64,000 nucleotides of DNA from an uncultured Oscillospiraceae bacterium (GCA_910579175.1 CAJTTB010000004.1:91771-155770), one strand, 5' to 3'; numbered from the stretch's first letter, positions 9,172-18,569 are shown. The notes: a model not told the origin generated them from the sequence alone. Made by a program: numbers and translations.

Positions 9172-10466
9172 TGTTGTTGTTAAAAGAATGCAAACAGATT
9201 TTAAGAAGTATTATCTATTTTGTGTTTATTGGGATTGTAATTGCATTTTATGTAACACAGTTTGAGGGTTATCAAGATGATATTAGGGCTGCTCAAAATC
9301 CAAATGCCGTATATGATTTTAGAAATCCCTTGCAAAAGCCTCCAGAGGGATTGGAAAGTTATGGAGTGAAATCAGCAGAAATACCAGAGCAAGTTGTCCC
9401 CAATGCAATTACTGCACTGCTACAGGAAATGCAAGGAGGAAAGTTTGTGACCTATCCGGTGGGATTTTATAAAACGGTTCGACTTAATGATAAAGAATTG
9501 TCAAAGATACAAGATATATTAGAAGAAATAACAGGTTTATCCTATTCTGATTTGGTACAAAAACTCATGCAAGAAGAACAACAGAAGCTCACCATGAGTC
9601 AAGATGGTGGGTGGATTATGTCAGAACCGATTCAGATAGAGATTACTTCCCAAGTTTCTTATGAGCAGTTCTGTGAGAAGATGGGGCAGGTAGATAAGAT
9701 ATTGGGGGGAGGTTCTGATTATGCTCCAGCAAATCTAAAGGGATTTGGCTCAGAATCCATTACTTATGAAGAGGCTTTGAAACAATTTGAATCAGCAAAA
9801 AATCAAGATAATGTAACAGGGGGATATGCTAGATTATTTTGTGATTATATGGGGATTGTTTTGGCGCTATTTAGTGTTTTTATTCCAGTTTCAAACTTAA
9901 TGAGGGATAGAAAAGCCGATATGTTAGAGGTAATTTATTCTAGAAAGATAAGTTCAACAAGATTTATTTGTACTCGTTATATTGCAAATACAATTATGAT
10001 ATTGTTGCCGATGTTGTTATTGTCTTTTATACCATTGGTATCTTTAAGTGTCTATGGAGCAGAAGCCCATCTGTCGGTTGACTATCTGGCATTTGTCAAG
10101 TATATTTTCGCATGGCTTTTGCCCACAGTGATGATAACTGTTTCAGTTGGATTTTTATTTACAATTTTAACAGATACCCCATTGGGGATTTTAGTGGGAT
10201 TTATTTGGGGATTTTTAAGTCTCTTTACTGGAAAATTAAGTGGAGATTATGGATTTAGAGTGCTAATTCGTCACAACAGTACCATTGGTAGGGATATCAT
10301 AGATACTGCAATGAATGAGATTATCTTTAATCGTGTATTTTATGTAGTGATTGCAATTTTTATATTATTGATATCCGTTTGGATTTATGAGAAAAAGAGA
10401 AGAGGGTGTATTGATATTGGCGGGAATCTGCGCAAAATATTGGGACGTATTAAAGGTACAAATTAA
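9171..10466 (+). CDS. ABC-2-type permease with large external domain
   Basis: A 431-residue membrane protein. One helix near the N-terminus (about 13-30) is followed by a roughly 190-residue soluble segment that probably faces outside, then about five helices from residue 220 onward, ending in a basic tail. The arrangement fits permeases of the ABC-2 superfamily that export or sense lipophilic compounds. The substrate is unknown. It overlaps the ATPase gene before it and the membrane protein gene after it. Confidence 0.75.
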   Translation: MLLLKECKQILRSIIYFVFIGIVIAFYVTQFEGYQDDIRAAQNPNAVYDFRNPLQKPPEGLESYGVKSAEIPEQVVPNAITALLQEMQGGKFVTYPVGFYKTVRLNDKELSKIQDILEEITGLSYSDLVQKLMQEEQQKLTMSQDGGWIMSEPIQIEITSQVSYEQFCEKMGQVDKILGGGSDYAPANLKGFGSESITYEEALKQFESAKNQDNVTGGYARLFCDYMGIVLALFSVFIPVSNLMRDRKADMLEVIYSRKISSTRFICTRYIANTIMILLPMLLLSFIPLVSLSVYGAEAHLSVDYLAFVKYIFAWLLPTVMITVSVGFLFTILTDTPLGILVGFIWGFLSLFTGKLSGDYGFRVLIRHNSTIGRDIIDTAMNEIIFNRVFYVVIAIFILLISVWIYEKKRRGCIDIGGNLRKILGRIKGTN

Positions 10467-11055
10467 ATTGGGATTTATCGTCCATTTGGGATGTTCTTTG
10501 CTTGTGTTGTTGTTGACACCAGTGATATTTGGTATTAAAAATTTGGATGCAATTGCTTCCAGTTTTGTGTTAGAGCGCTTTGTAGCATTGATTGGAATTA
10601 TCTTAATCACACCGCTGTTTTTGCCAGAGCAGAATCCTTCTGTACAGGAAATCAGTGAATCCAAATACACTTCTTTGATTGGGATTTATCTTGTGAGATT
10701 ATGCTTGGCGATAGCTGCAACCATATTGCTAGTGGGTGTATTTTTGGTTATCATGCAGATGAATATGTGTTCCTTTCCAACTTTCCAGTTTTGGATTGGA
10801 ACATTTGCGACTGCTTTTGGATTGGGCAGTTTGGGATTTATGTCTTATGCTTTGTCTGAAAATTTGGTGGTGGGATATTTGGTTCCATCGGCGTTTTATT
10901 TGATGAATTTGGTAACAGGCAGCAAATTGGGTTATTTTTATTTATTTTCCTTGTCAATCAATCAGATGTTGGAGAAATATATCTGGTTGGCGATGGGGAT
11001 TGGATTGATTGTAATTGGGCTAGTTTTTCGTTATTTTAAGCGTATCACAAGGTAA
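10411..11055 (+). CDS. Second membrane subunit of the ABC exporter
   Basis: About 214 residues with five or six hydrophobic helices and no recognised motif. The start is uncertain: TTG 10411 or 10417 follow an AGAGG site, while ATG 10387 has none; all lie inside the previous gene, so translation is coupled. Position as the last gene before a strong terminator suggests it is a partner permease of the upstream ATPase and permease. Confidence 0.6.
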   Translation: MILAGICAKYWDVLKVQIKLGFIVHLGCSLLVLLLTPVIFGIKNLDAIASSFVLERFVALIGIILITPLFLPEQNPSVQEISESKYTSLIGIYLVRLCLAIAATILLVGVFLVIMQMNMCSFPTFQFWIGTFATAFGLGSLGFMSYALSENLVVGYLVPSAFYLMNLVTGSKLGYFYLFSLSINQMLEKYIWLAMGIGLIVIGLVFRYFKRITR

Positions 11056-11068
11056 AAGAGAAAAAAAG

Positions 11069-11102
11069 ATGGTGAAAGTAAAAAAAGACTTTCACCATTT
11101 TG
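11069..11102 (+). terminator. Terminator of the sigma/ABC operon
   Basis: Perfect 11-bp stem ATGGTGAAAGT / ACTTTCACCAT with an A-rich loop and a T-rich tail. Confidence 0.85.
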
Positions 11103-11144
11103 TTGTTTCTGACATAGAATAAGACATCATTGAGAAAGGGAGGG

Positions 11145-11294
11145 ATTACGATTCGGATAAAACGTGGTTGCAGAGGTAAAGGAAGTATTCTAATTGGAGG
11201 GGGATTAATTGGTTTACTCTGTTATGCCTTCCCTGGAATATTGTTGATTGTATCAGTATTTTTAATTGTAGCAGGAATTGTGATTCTGCCATAA
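11145..11294 (+). CDS. Small glycine-rich membrane protein with unusual start
   Basis: A 47-49 codon frame in the gap before spoVM. It begins with a basic segment (RIKRGCRGKG) and continues as one long hydrophobic stretch, probably a single hairpin or helix pair. A strong AAGGGAGGG site (11137-11144) has no ATG, GTG or TTG at normal spacing; in-frame ATT 11151 fits best and ATT 11145 is too close. TTG 11130 lies upstream of the site. An ATT start, as in infC, is inferred. It lies 19 bases before spoVM and may share its transcript. Confidence 0.45.
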   Translation: MTIRIKRGCRGKGSILIGGGLIGLLCYAFPGILLIVSVFLIVAGIVILP

Positions 11295-11313
11295 TTGTTA
11301 GGAGGAATTGATT

Positions 11314-11403
11314 ATGAAAATTGTTGTTTGGAAGAGTCCTAAATTTTTATCTGGGATTTTAAGAGCTATTTTTGGAATTCGGAAAGAGCCAAAAGAAATT
11401 TAA
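11314..11403 (+). CDS. spoVM: Stage V sporulation protein M
   Basis: A 29-residue peptide (29 codons plus TAA) that matches SpoVM: KSPKFLSGILRAIFG against Bacillus KLPKFLGGIVRAMLG. SpoVM is an amphipathic helix that recognises the convex forespore membrane, anchors the SpoIVA coat basement and inhibits FtsH. AGGAGG lies eight bases before the ATG. In Bacillus spoVM also follows rsmB-rlmN-prpC-prkC-rsgA-rpe-thiN, so context supports the call. It carries a short KEPKEI tail. The gene implies spore formation. Confidence 0.85.
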   Translation: MKIVVWKSPKFLSGILRAIFGIRKEPKEI

Positions 11404-11474
11404 TCGACATAGTACAGCAGTTAAAAGCGTTCTTATCAAAAGAGTTTTGATGATAACTACATAAATTGAAAATC

Positions 11475-11510
11475 AATACTCCCTGCTGAATCATTTCGGC
11501 AGGGGGTAAA
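11475..11510. terminator. Bidirectional terminator between spoVM and nfi
   Basis: CCCTGCTGAA / TTCGGCAGGG stem (11481-11504) with a 4-base loop; A/T-rich flanks on both sides serve the convergent genes. Confidence 0.7.
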
Positions 11511-11511
11511 T

Positions 11512-12231
11512 TTATACAATAGATAATTGTTGATAAATACGCCGTTGTTCGTGTGTATCTAAATCTGCTAATCGGGTGGGAAGTGGAATTCGACTTTCTT
11601 TGTTTATCAGGTGCTTGACGATTTCGGTAGAAGTATCTAAATCCAAATCATTTCCTACAGAAAGAAAAATCGGTTTTACACCCTGGCGTGTGCGCAGCAC
11701 TCTGCCATAAATTTCTTCTTCTATGATGATATCTTGATAAGCATATGGCTTATCTTCTGGCAATTGATAGTCTACTTCTTTGATTTTATAATAGGTTTTT
11801 GCAACCCCAATTGTGGGTGTTTTCAGATAAAAGGAGGCATGCGTTGCAATTCCCATATGTCTGGGGTGTAGATAGCCATTTCCATCAAATAAGTAAACAT
11901 CAGGACCAAGGGTTAATTTTTTCACCGTATCCAAAATCAGTGGAAGTTCTCGAAAGGAAAGATACCCCGGAAGATATGGAAAGTGAATGGTTCCAACTTG
12001 GTGAACACGTTCCAGTACAGTACCAGATGAAAAGTCTAAGACAACAATACAACAGACAGCTTTTTCTTGTTGGTCTTCTGTCCAATAAGCCAGATCAACT
12101 CCTGCGACTGTTTGAATTTGGTTTATTTGAATGGAGGGTTTTAGACAGATTTGATTCGCAAGAGATAATTGGATTGTTTTACATGCTTCCTCTGATTGAA
12201 AATCATAACAAGAAAAGTCTATTAACTGCAT
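11512..12231 (-). CDS. nfi: Endonuclease V (deoxyinosine 3'-endonuclease)
   Basis: Cuts DNA one base 3' of deoxyinosine to start repair of deaminated adenine. Signature motifs are present: AGVDLAYW with the catalytic Asp, PGYLSFRE, and the loop DGNGYLHPRHMGIATHAS. Length 239 residues is typical. GAGGTGA precedes the ATG. It starts seven bases after the LTA-synthase-like gene, so it is the last gene of that minus-strand operon; the functional link is unclear. Confidence 0.93.
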   Translation of the reverse strand: MQLIDFSCYDFQSEEACKTIQLSLANQICLKPSIQINQIQTVAGVDLAYWTEDQQEKAVCCIVVLDFSSGTVLERVHQVGTIHFPYLPGYLSFRELPLILDTVKKLTLGPDVYLFDGNGYLHPRHMGIATHASFYLKTPTIGVAKTYYKIKEVDYQLPEDKPYAYQDIIIEEEIYGRVLRTRQGVKPIFLSVGNDLDLDTSTEIVKHLINKESRIPLPTRLADLDTHEQRRIYQQLSIV

Positions 12232-12238
12232 AACATTA

Positions 12239-14263
12239 TCACCTCAGTGGGATTTCAAAAATTTCGTCAACACGGTGGCGGGCATCAAATAGGTTGTTGT
12301 ATTGTAAGATTTGATATTCCTCAATCAATTCATCATAAGGAGATGACTGGTCTAGCGTATAATGTTGGTTGTCTTTGTCAATAAAGCCATTTGCATTGAT
12401 AACAGGAATCACTTCAGATAGTTGTTTTAAAAATTGATGATAAACGGGCAGTTGAATGCCTGCAGTGTCTAAAAGTAATGTGCTGAGATAATTGGCACTT
12501 AATTTATCAATATATTGTTCCTCAATATCATAGTTTGCCCAAATAATAAATGGAGTAATGTATTTTTTTTGCAATTCTTCTAAAGAGAAATCTTCTGTAG
12601 GTTTTCCAAGCAATTCTTCGTAAAAGGAGGCTTCAATTGCCGGTTGATGGTCGCCAAACATCATAATGATTGTGGGTTCGCTTTGCCCTTGAAAGTAAGT
12701 GATCAGCTGTTCAAATGCCTGATCGGATTGTTTGATTAAAGAAAGATATTGTTCTGTTTTTGGATAGTTGCCCTGCATATCGGTTAGATAAATGTCAGAA
12801 TGATAATTTTTGTCGGTATATCCACTGTGATTTTGCATTGTAATATTAAATAGGAATAAATTTTCATGTGCTGGTTTTTGTTCGTATAGTTCAATTATTT
12901 TTTGATAATCGGACTGGTCGCTAATATAACTGCGTATGTATTGGGGATTGACCCAATCATCTTTTGTTAAGAATTGTTCAAATCCAAGCAGAGGATAAAC
13001 TTGTGGACGGTTCCAGCCACTGGCATAGTAAGGATGCAGCGCTGCGTTGGAATAGTGTAGGGGTGCAAGCAAACTGGGTAGCGCGGGTGTTTGTTGTTTG
13101 ATATATTGTTGATAAGGAATACTTCCTGTGGGTGTAAAAGCAGTTGTAGAACCGGTAAGCATTTCAAACTCTGAGTTACAGGTATTTCCACCATGTACAG
13201 ATACATAAGTATTGCCCTTGATGGTATTTTCGGTTAAACTGCGATAAAAGGGAAGATAATCTTCGCTAACACCAAAGTCACCCAAGACGCTGAGATCGGA
13301 AAAAGATTCATTCATAATCACAATGATGTTAGGTCGTTTTGCACTGGTAATGATTTGCTCACTGTTTGCAGAGGCACCATAAAATTTATGTTCATAAGAT
13401 TTTGATACACTTTGCGCAATTTCATTGACCTTTTCGATAGAATATTCCGCAGGCTTATCAACCATAAGATATTTTGTATTCAATAAAAAATTTAAGAAAC
13501 TGCCATTTGCTTGATAAGCATTGCTTTGATTCCAAGGAAATTCAATAATTCCCAATTGATTGGGAATATTGGTCAAAAGTGTTACAAATGAGAATGTTCC
13601 AATCACAGCAAAAATCCCAATACGACTGATGATAATCTGTCTAATATGACGATTGATACTCAATTGCTTGGCATCGATTCGAAAGAGTACCAGCATCATA
13701 AGTACAAATAAAATTGTTGGTGCAATAACTGTCATATCAATGACAAAGTCGTAGTTGGAAGCAACTGAAAATGCAGTTTTGGCGGATAAAATATCCCAAG
13801 GGAGCAGCGGCGTACCGCGAAATAAACTGACATAGTGATTGACTAACCCAAATAAATAAGAGAAGCTCAATAAAATAATCGATGTGATTTTGGCATTTCC
13901 TATGATAAAAAATAGGATAAATCCGACGGCTGAATAAGCCAATAAATTGAATCCAAAAGTCCAGATATCATATGCAAAGATATTGATTTGATTAAAGCTA
14001 TCTACAATCAAGAAGCCAATCATAGGTGTTGCACAGCACAATAAAATATTGTCTGGTTTTTTGATGCTTGCAGGTGAAAAAATTCGTATCAATAGCAACT
14101 CTACAGAGAGTAGCATAAGATTGATAAAAATAGATAACCGCAGACCCCAAATAGAATCAGATTTCAACATTGGTAGCTCTGAAGAACAACTCATATACAA
14201 AAAAGTGATGAATATAACAATGCCACTGATGAAATATTTGTGTTTAAAATGGGATTTTTGCAA
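12239..14263 (-). CDS. LTA synthase family sulfatase-fold membrane protein (copy 2)
   Basis: A 674-residue member of the LtaS family. About five N-terminal helices (to residue 230) precede an external sulfatase-like domain. The metal and catalytic residues correspond to E319 (IVIMNES), T361 (GGNTCNSEF) and D538-H539 (FGDHQ), matching E255, T300 and D475-H476 of S. aureus LtaS. Such enzymes polymerise or transfer phosphoglycerol onto lipoteichoic acid or other glycans. It starts with TTG behind GGAAG, 35 bases after its paralogue. Which polymer it makes is unknown. Confidence 0.87.
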   Translation of the reverse strand: MQKSHFKHKYFISGIVIFITFLYMSCSSELPMLKSDSIWGLRLSIFINLMLLSVELLLIRIFSPASIKKPDNILLCCATPMIGFLIVDSFNQINIFAYDIWTFGFNLLAYSAVGFILFFIIGNAKITSIILLSFSYLFGLVNHYVSLFRGTPLLPWDILSAKTAFSVASNYDFVIDMTVIAPTILFVLMMLVLFRIDAKQLSINRHIRQIIISRIGIFAVIGTFSFVTLLTNIPNQLGIIEFPWNQSNAYQANGSFLNFLLNTKYLMVDKPAEYSIEKVNEIAQSVSKSYEHKFYGASANSEQIITSAKRPNIIVIMNESFSDLSVLGDFGVSEDYLPFYRSLTENTIKGNTYVSVHGGNTCNSEFEMLTGSTTAFTPTGSIPYQQYIKQQTPALPSLLAPLHYSNAALHPYYASGWNRPQVYPLLGFEQFLTKDDWVNPQYIRSYISDQSDYQKIIELYEQKPAHENLFLFNITMQNHSGYTDKNYHSDIYLTDMQGNYPKTEQYLSLIKQSDQAFEQLITYFQGQSEPTIIMMFGDHQPAIEASFYEELLGKPTEDFSLEELQKKYITPFIIWANYDIEEQYIDKLSANYLSTLLLDTAGIQLPVYHQFLKQLSEVIPVINANGFIDKDNQHYTLDQSSPYDELIEEYQILQYNNLFDARHRVDEIFEIPLR

Positions 14264-14298
14264 TTAATACACTTCCTTTCATCGGTCTGTGAAAAAAA

Positions 14299-16383
14299 TT
14301 AATCCAATAGTTCGGAAAGACGGTTTTTTTGATCGAATAAATTGTTGTATTGTATCATTTGATATTGATTGATCAGTTGTGTATATTCATTTTTTTCGTC
14401 AAAAGTATGATGGTTTCCGTTTTTATCAATATATCCATTGGAATTGATAACTGGAATTTCTTGATAAAATTGTTTTAAAAATTTTTGATAACCAGTCAAT
14501 TCAAAATGAGCTGTTTCCATTAATAAAACGGGAAGAAAGTTGATGCTTAAATCCATGGTGTTTTCCGGTATGTCGTAGTTTGCCCATAAGATATAAGGGG
14601 TGATATATCGTTTTTGTTTTTCTTCTAGTGTGAGTTCTTCCAATGGTTTGCCAAATAGTTCCTCATAAAATTCATCTTCAATTTTAGGTTGATGATCACC
14701 AAACATCAAGATCAAAGTGGGTTCCTCTTGTTCTGAAAAATAGTTGATGAGGGATTCGAAGGCTTCATCGCTGTCCCGAAGCAGGGAGAGATATTGTTCT
14801 GTATAGGGATAATCCTCCTGCATATTTTTCAGTCTTACAGTATTGGAGTAATTGGTATCTGAATAACCACTGTGATTTTGAATGGTGATATTATAAATTA
14901 ACAAGTTGCTGTTTGACTCTTTTTGTTTATAGATTTCAATCAGTTTATTGTAATTCGCTTGGTCAGTAACAAGATTACGAGAGGTTTCTAATATTTCTCC
15001 TTCGTCTAAATCCCAATATTCATCAATTCCCAAAAAGGCATCAAATCCCATCATTGGATAAACCGTGGACCGTTTCCATGAATTTGCATCCAATGGATGA
15101 AGTCCATAAGAGGTAAAGTGATCAAGCTGTTTGGCAAAAGAATTGATATTTTGATTGACATATTGTAAAAAAGCAACACTTCCTTGAGGAAGAAAAGCGA
15201 GAGTATTTCCGGTAATTGCTTCAAATTCTGAATTGCAGGTACGACCACCAAAGATAGAAACATAAGAATTTCCGCGGATGGTATTTTCTGTCAAGCTGTT
15301 AAAAAATGGAAGATACTCTTTGGTTGTATCAAAGTCGTGAATGATACGTAAATCAGAAAGCGCTTCGTTCATAATGACAATGATATTTTTAGGTTGAATG
15401 ATCTTGTTTGTAGAAACACTGTTTTTTTGATAGGACTGTTCTGCCTGTAAAATAATTTCTCTGACAGCTTGTGGAGAATAATCCTTTGGCTTTTTAATGG
15501 AAATATAGGGTAAATTTAAGGTGAAGTTTAAAAGTGCACTATTGTTGGAACGAGATGATTCAAGCTGCCAAGGGTCGCTATAGCATCCCATTGCTGTTAG
15601 TAAAGGGGAAAGAGCGAGTGTAACAAACAATAAGACACTGCCAATGCCAGTGGGAATCCTCCAACGAAGACTTTTGAATCGAAGATGTTTTTTGGTTGGG
15701 TATTCCTGAAGTGTTAGACAATTGGCAATCAGCAGTAGATAAATTAAGATTGCTGCAAATAAGGGGAATGTAAGGTGGAATTGATACCCGGAAACAACCT
15801 TTACAGCAGTGGAAATTGCTAAGATATCCCAGGGAAGAAATGGCGTTCCGCGAAACTGCATCACAAAATAATCAGCGAGTGAAAAAACAAGCCAAATACT
15901 GCTGGCACAAATAATACAAATGCGTATTCTGTTACTGATGGCAAAGAAAAAGAGATATAGCAGTGCATATAAAATAAGGTTCATCAAAAGATAAGAGTAA
16001 TAAATATCAAAAATACCTTTATTATTTAATATTTGTGTGATAAAAAAGGAAAAGATCGGGGAGCAAGCCAATAAGGAATACCCGACATTTGTTTGGTATT
16101 TTTCTCGATTAAAAAAATAATACACAAGCATTCCGACAAGTACCAGACCGATCATACAAAAACTGATAAAAGCATCCAAAGAAACTCCGCCAACCAAAGC
16201 GGTACAGCCTGTCACTTTTGTTATAATATATACAACCAGAGATAAAAAAAGAACTCCCAGAACAATCGTTGTTGGGATAATGGTTTTTCGGTGTTTCCAA
16301 TAAATGTTTTGTAGTTTTTGACGCCTGCGCATACGGTTTCGATATTGATTCAACTGGATGTTTCTGATGGGTTTTAATTTCAT
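14299..16383 (-). CDS. LTA synthase family sulfatase-fold membrane protein (copy 1)
   Basis: A 694-residue paralogue of the adjacent protein. It has a basic cytoplasmic N-terminus, about five membrane helices and the same external domain. Key residues read as E340 (IVIMNEA), T382 (GGRTCNSEF) and D563-H564 (FGDHQ). The second half is closely related to copy 2 (shared NSEFE, QNHSGY and PEINSNGYID-like segments), pointing to tandem duplication. First gene of the operon, behind a good promoter at 16452-16480. Confidence 0.87.
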   Translation of the reverse strand: MKLKPIRNIQLNQYRNRMRRRQKLQNIYWKHRKTIIPTTIVLGVLFLSLVVYIITKVTGCTALVGGVSLDAFISFCMIGLVLVGMLVYYFFNREKYQTNVGYSLLACSPIFSFFITQILNNKGIFDIYYSYLLMNLILYALLYLFFFAISNRIRICIICASSIWLVFSLADYFVMQFRGTPFLPWDILAISTAVKVVSGYQFHLTFPLFAAILIYLLLIANCLTLQEYPTKKHLRFKSLRWRIPTGIGSVLLFVTLALSPLLTAMGCYSDPWQLESSRSNNSALLNFTLNLPYISIKKPKDYSPQAVREIILQAEQSYQKNSVSTNKIIQPKNIIVIMNEALSDLRIIHDFDTTKEYLPFFNSLTENTIRGNSYVSIFGGRTCNSEFEAITGNTLAFLPQGSVAFLQYVNQNINSFAKQLDHFTSYGLHPLDANSWKRSTVYPMMGFDAFLGIDEYWDLDEGEILETSRNLVTDQANYNKLIEIYKQKESNSNLLIYNITIQNHSGYSDTNYSNTVRLKNMQEDYPYTEQYLSLLRDSDEAFESLINYFSEQEEPTLILMFGDHQPKIEDEFYEELFGKPLEELTLEEKQKRYITPYILWANYDIPENTMDLSINFLPVLLMETAHFELTGYQKFLKQFYQEIPVINSNGYIDKNGNHHTFDEKNEYTQLINQYQMIQYNNLFDQKNRLSELLD

Positions 16384-16451
16384 AACTGATAGATACCTCT
16401 AATTTCATATGATTTAGAAATACAGACTTTGATTGAAAATAACCATTAACA

Positions 16452-16480
16452 ACTATAGCATATTCGCAAAAAAAAGTAAA
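16452..16480 (-). promoter_or_regulatory. Promoter of the LTA-synthase/nfi operon
   Basis: On the minus strand, TTTACT-N17-TATAGT, about 70 bases before the ATG at 16383. Good match to housekeeping sigma consensus. Confidence 0.7.
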
Positions 16481-16620
16481 GTTTTTGTAAACACAATCTT
16501 ATTTGAAAATTTTGTGAAAAGATGAAAAAATTACAGATTGATTTTAAGAGTATTCAAACAAAGAAGTACTTTTAAAAGTATGATCTTGATAAATAAAATG
16601 ATGATAAGCTCATAAAAATA

Positions 16621-16647
16621 AAAGGTACAGTATTACTGTACCCTTTT
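16621..16647 (-). terminator. Terminator of rny
   Basis: AAAGGTACAG / CTGTACC with a 5-base loop and T-rich tail on the minus strand, starting three bases after the rny stop. Confidence 0.75.
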
Positions 16648-16649
16648 TA

Positions 16650-18254
16650 TTATTTGGCAAAAGCAACTGCGCGACTTTCACGGATGAGATTGACTTTAAT
16701 TTGTCCAGGATAATTCAGTTCATTTTCAATTCGCTTTACGATATCCCGTGCAACCAATACCATTTTTTCATCTTTTATAACTTCTGGTTTGATGATAATG
16801 CGGATTTCGCGTCCAGCTTGAATTGCGAAGGAGTTTTCAACACCTTCAAAAGAATTTGCAATCTCTTCTAGTTTTTCCAATCGTTTAATAAAGCTTTCTA
16901 GATTTTCTCGCCGTGCAGCAGGTCTTGCAGCAGAAATTGCATCTGCCGCTTGTACAAGACAAGCAATCACTGTCTTGGGCTCTACATCGTTGTGATGCGC
17001 TTCAATTGCGTGTAAAACTGCCGGACTTTCTTTAAATTTACGGCAGACATCAACACCAATTTCCACATGAGAACCCTCGATTTCATGGTTTAAGGCTTTA
17101 CCAATATCGTGGAACAATCCAGCGCGGCGTGCAAGCGTTGCATCTACTCCCAATTCACTGGCCATAATTCCAGCTAGATGTGCCACTTCAATCGAGTGAT
17201 TTAATACATTTTGACAATAACTTGTGCGGTATGTCAATCGACCGAGCAATTTGACGATCTCATAATGAACACCATGTACATTGGTTTCCAAGATGGCGCG
17301 TTCGCCTTCTTGCTTCATCTTAACGTCCATTTCTCGACGAGATTTTTCAACCATTTCTTCAATGCGTGATGGATGAATTCTACCATCTGCAATTAATTTT
17401 TCAAGAGTTTGACGTGCAAGTTCACGTCTGACAGGGTCAAAGCATGATAATGTGATAGCTTCTGGTGTATCATCAATGATTAAATCGACACCAGTTAATG
17501 TTTCAATTGCGCGGATGTTACGTCCTTCTCGTCCAATAATACGTCCTTTCATTTCGTCGTTGGGAAGCGGAACCACCGATACAGTCGCTTCAGAGACATG
17601 TTCTGCAGCGCAGCGGGAAATTGCCAAAGAGATAATTTCTCTTGCTTTTTCATCGCATTCATTTTTTAGTTGCTGTTCATAAGAAGTGATTTTTTGTGCC
17701 TTTTCATATGCAAGGTCGTCCTCTAAAGAGGATAGTAATTGATTTTTAGCCTCCTCTACGGTTAGACCAGAAATGCGCTCTAAACTTTCAATTTGACTTT
17801 GCTTGATGGTTTCTGCTTCTTCGAGTTTTTCTTCAGCAAGTTTTAATTTTTGATTTAATTTTTCATCCTTTTTTTCCAAATTATCGGTTTTGCGGTCCAA
17901 TGTTTCTTCTTTTTGAATTACACGGCGTTCCTGACGAGAAATTTCATTGCGTCTTTCCTTGATGTCACGTTCAGCCTCAGCGCGTAGTTTATGGATTTCA
18001 TCCTTTGCTGAAACCAGCGCTTCTTTTCGTTTTGCTTGGGCATCTTTTTGAGCGTCTTCCAAGATGCGTTTTGCTTGCATTTCCGCACTGCCAATTTCTG
18101 CTTCAGCAGTTTGTTTGCGATGTTGTATTCCTGCTTCAAAGGCGGATTCATAGGTGCGTTTTTCCACTGTTTTTTTGACTATAAGTCCAACCACAACACC
18201 ACTTATGGCAGCTCCGACAATCAAGCATAATAAAATAACAAATAAGCTAGGCAT
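16650..18254 (-). CDS. rny: Ribonuclease Y
   Basis: Membrane-anchored endoribonuclease that starts mRNA decay in many Firmicutes. The 534-residue protein has an N-terminal helix (about 3-25), a long charged coiled coil (30-200), a KH domain (GRIIGREGRNIRAIE) and an HD domain (LFHDIGKALNHE). Length and order are standard. AAAGGAGGT lies before the ATG. It is a single-gene unit with its own promoter and terminator; the promoter lies nearly 290 bases upstream. Confidence 0.96.
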   Translation of the reverse strand: MPSLFVILLCLIVGAAISGVVVGLIVKKTVEKRTYESAFEAGIQHRKQTAEAEIGSAEMQAKRILEDAQKDAQAKRKEALVSAKDEIHKLRAEAERDIKERRNEISRQERRVIQKEETLDRKTDNLEKKDEKLNQKLKLAEEKLEEAETIKQSQIESLERISGLTVEEAKNQLLSSLEDDLAYEKAQKITSYEQQLKNECDEKAREIISLAISRCAAEHVSEATVSVVPLPNDEMKGRIIGREGRNIRAIETLTGVDLIIDDTPEAITLSCFDPVRRELARQTLEKLIADGRIHPSRIEEMVEKSRREMDVKMKQEGERAILETNVHGVHYEIVKLLGRLTYRTSYCQNVLNHSIEVAHLAGIMASELGVDATLARRAGLFHDIGKALNHEIEGSHVEIGVDVCRKFKESPAVLHAIEAHHNDVEPKTVIACLVQAADAISAARPAARRENLESFIKRLEKLEEIANSFEGVENSFAIQAGREIRIIIKPEVIKDEKMVLVARDIVKRIENELNYPGQIKVNLIRESRAVAFAK

Positions 18255-18540
18255 GACAGTTACCTCCTTTTTAAAATTAGGAGGAATATTGAAAAAATAT
18301 CTTACAAAATGCCGTGGTATTGTTTGTAATATCTATATTTATATGTTCTGCCTTTGGCAGCATTTATCATCTGATAATTAACAATGAATAACATTTTATA
18401 GTTCTTTTTCCAAACCTCCTTTTGATTTTGTTTCGTCATAATGCCTTTATTATAAAAGACGTTAAGCCACTTTCCTGTTTTGCGTTGTTTGTTATAAACA
18501 AATAAAAGCAACTTTAAATTATCTATACATTATCATATTT

Positions 18541-18569
18541 ATTTTATAATTTTATTGCGATAATGTCAA
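18541..18569 (-). promoter_or_regulatory. Promoter of rny
   Basis: Minus-strand TTGACA-N17-TAAAAT. It implies a 5' leader of about 280 nt on rny mRNA. The leader (18255-18535) holds a small CTGCC/GGCAG hairpin near 18348-18360 and no convincing gene. Confidence 0.7.

Noticed and set aside
18302..18511. 69-codon minus frame upstream of rny
   Set aside because: It lies in the rny 5' leader, its start has no ribosome site, and the internal AGGAGG has no start codon at correct spacing.
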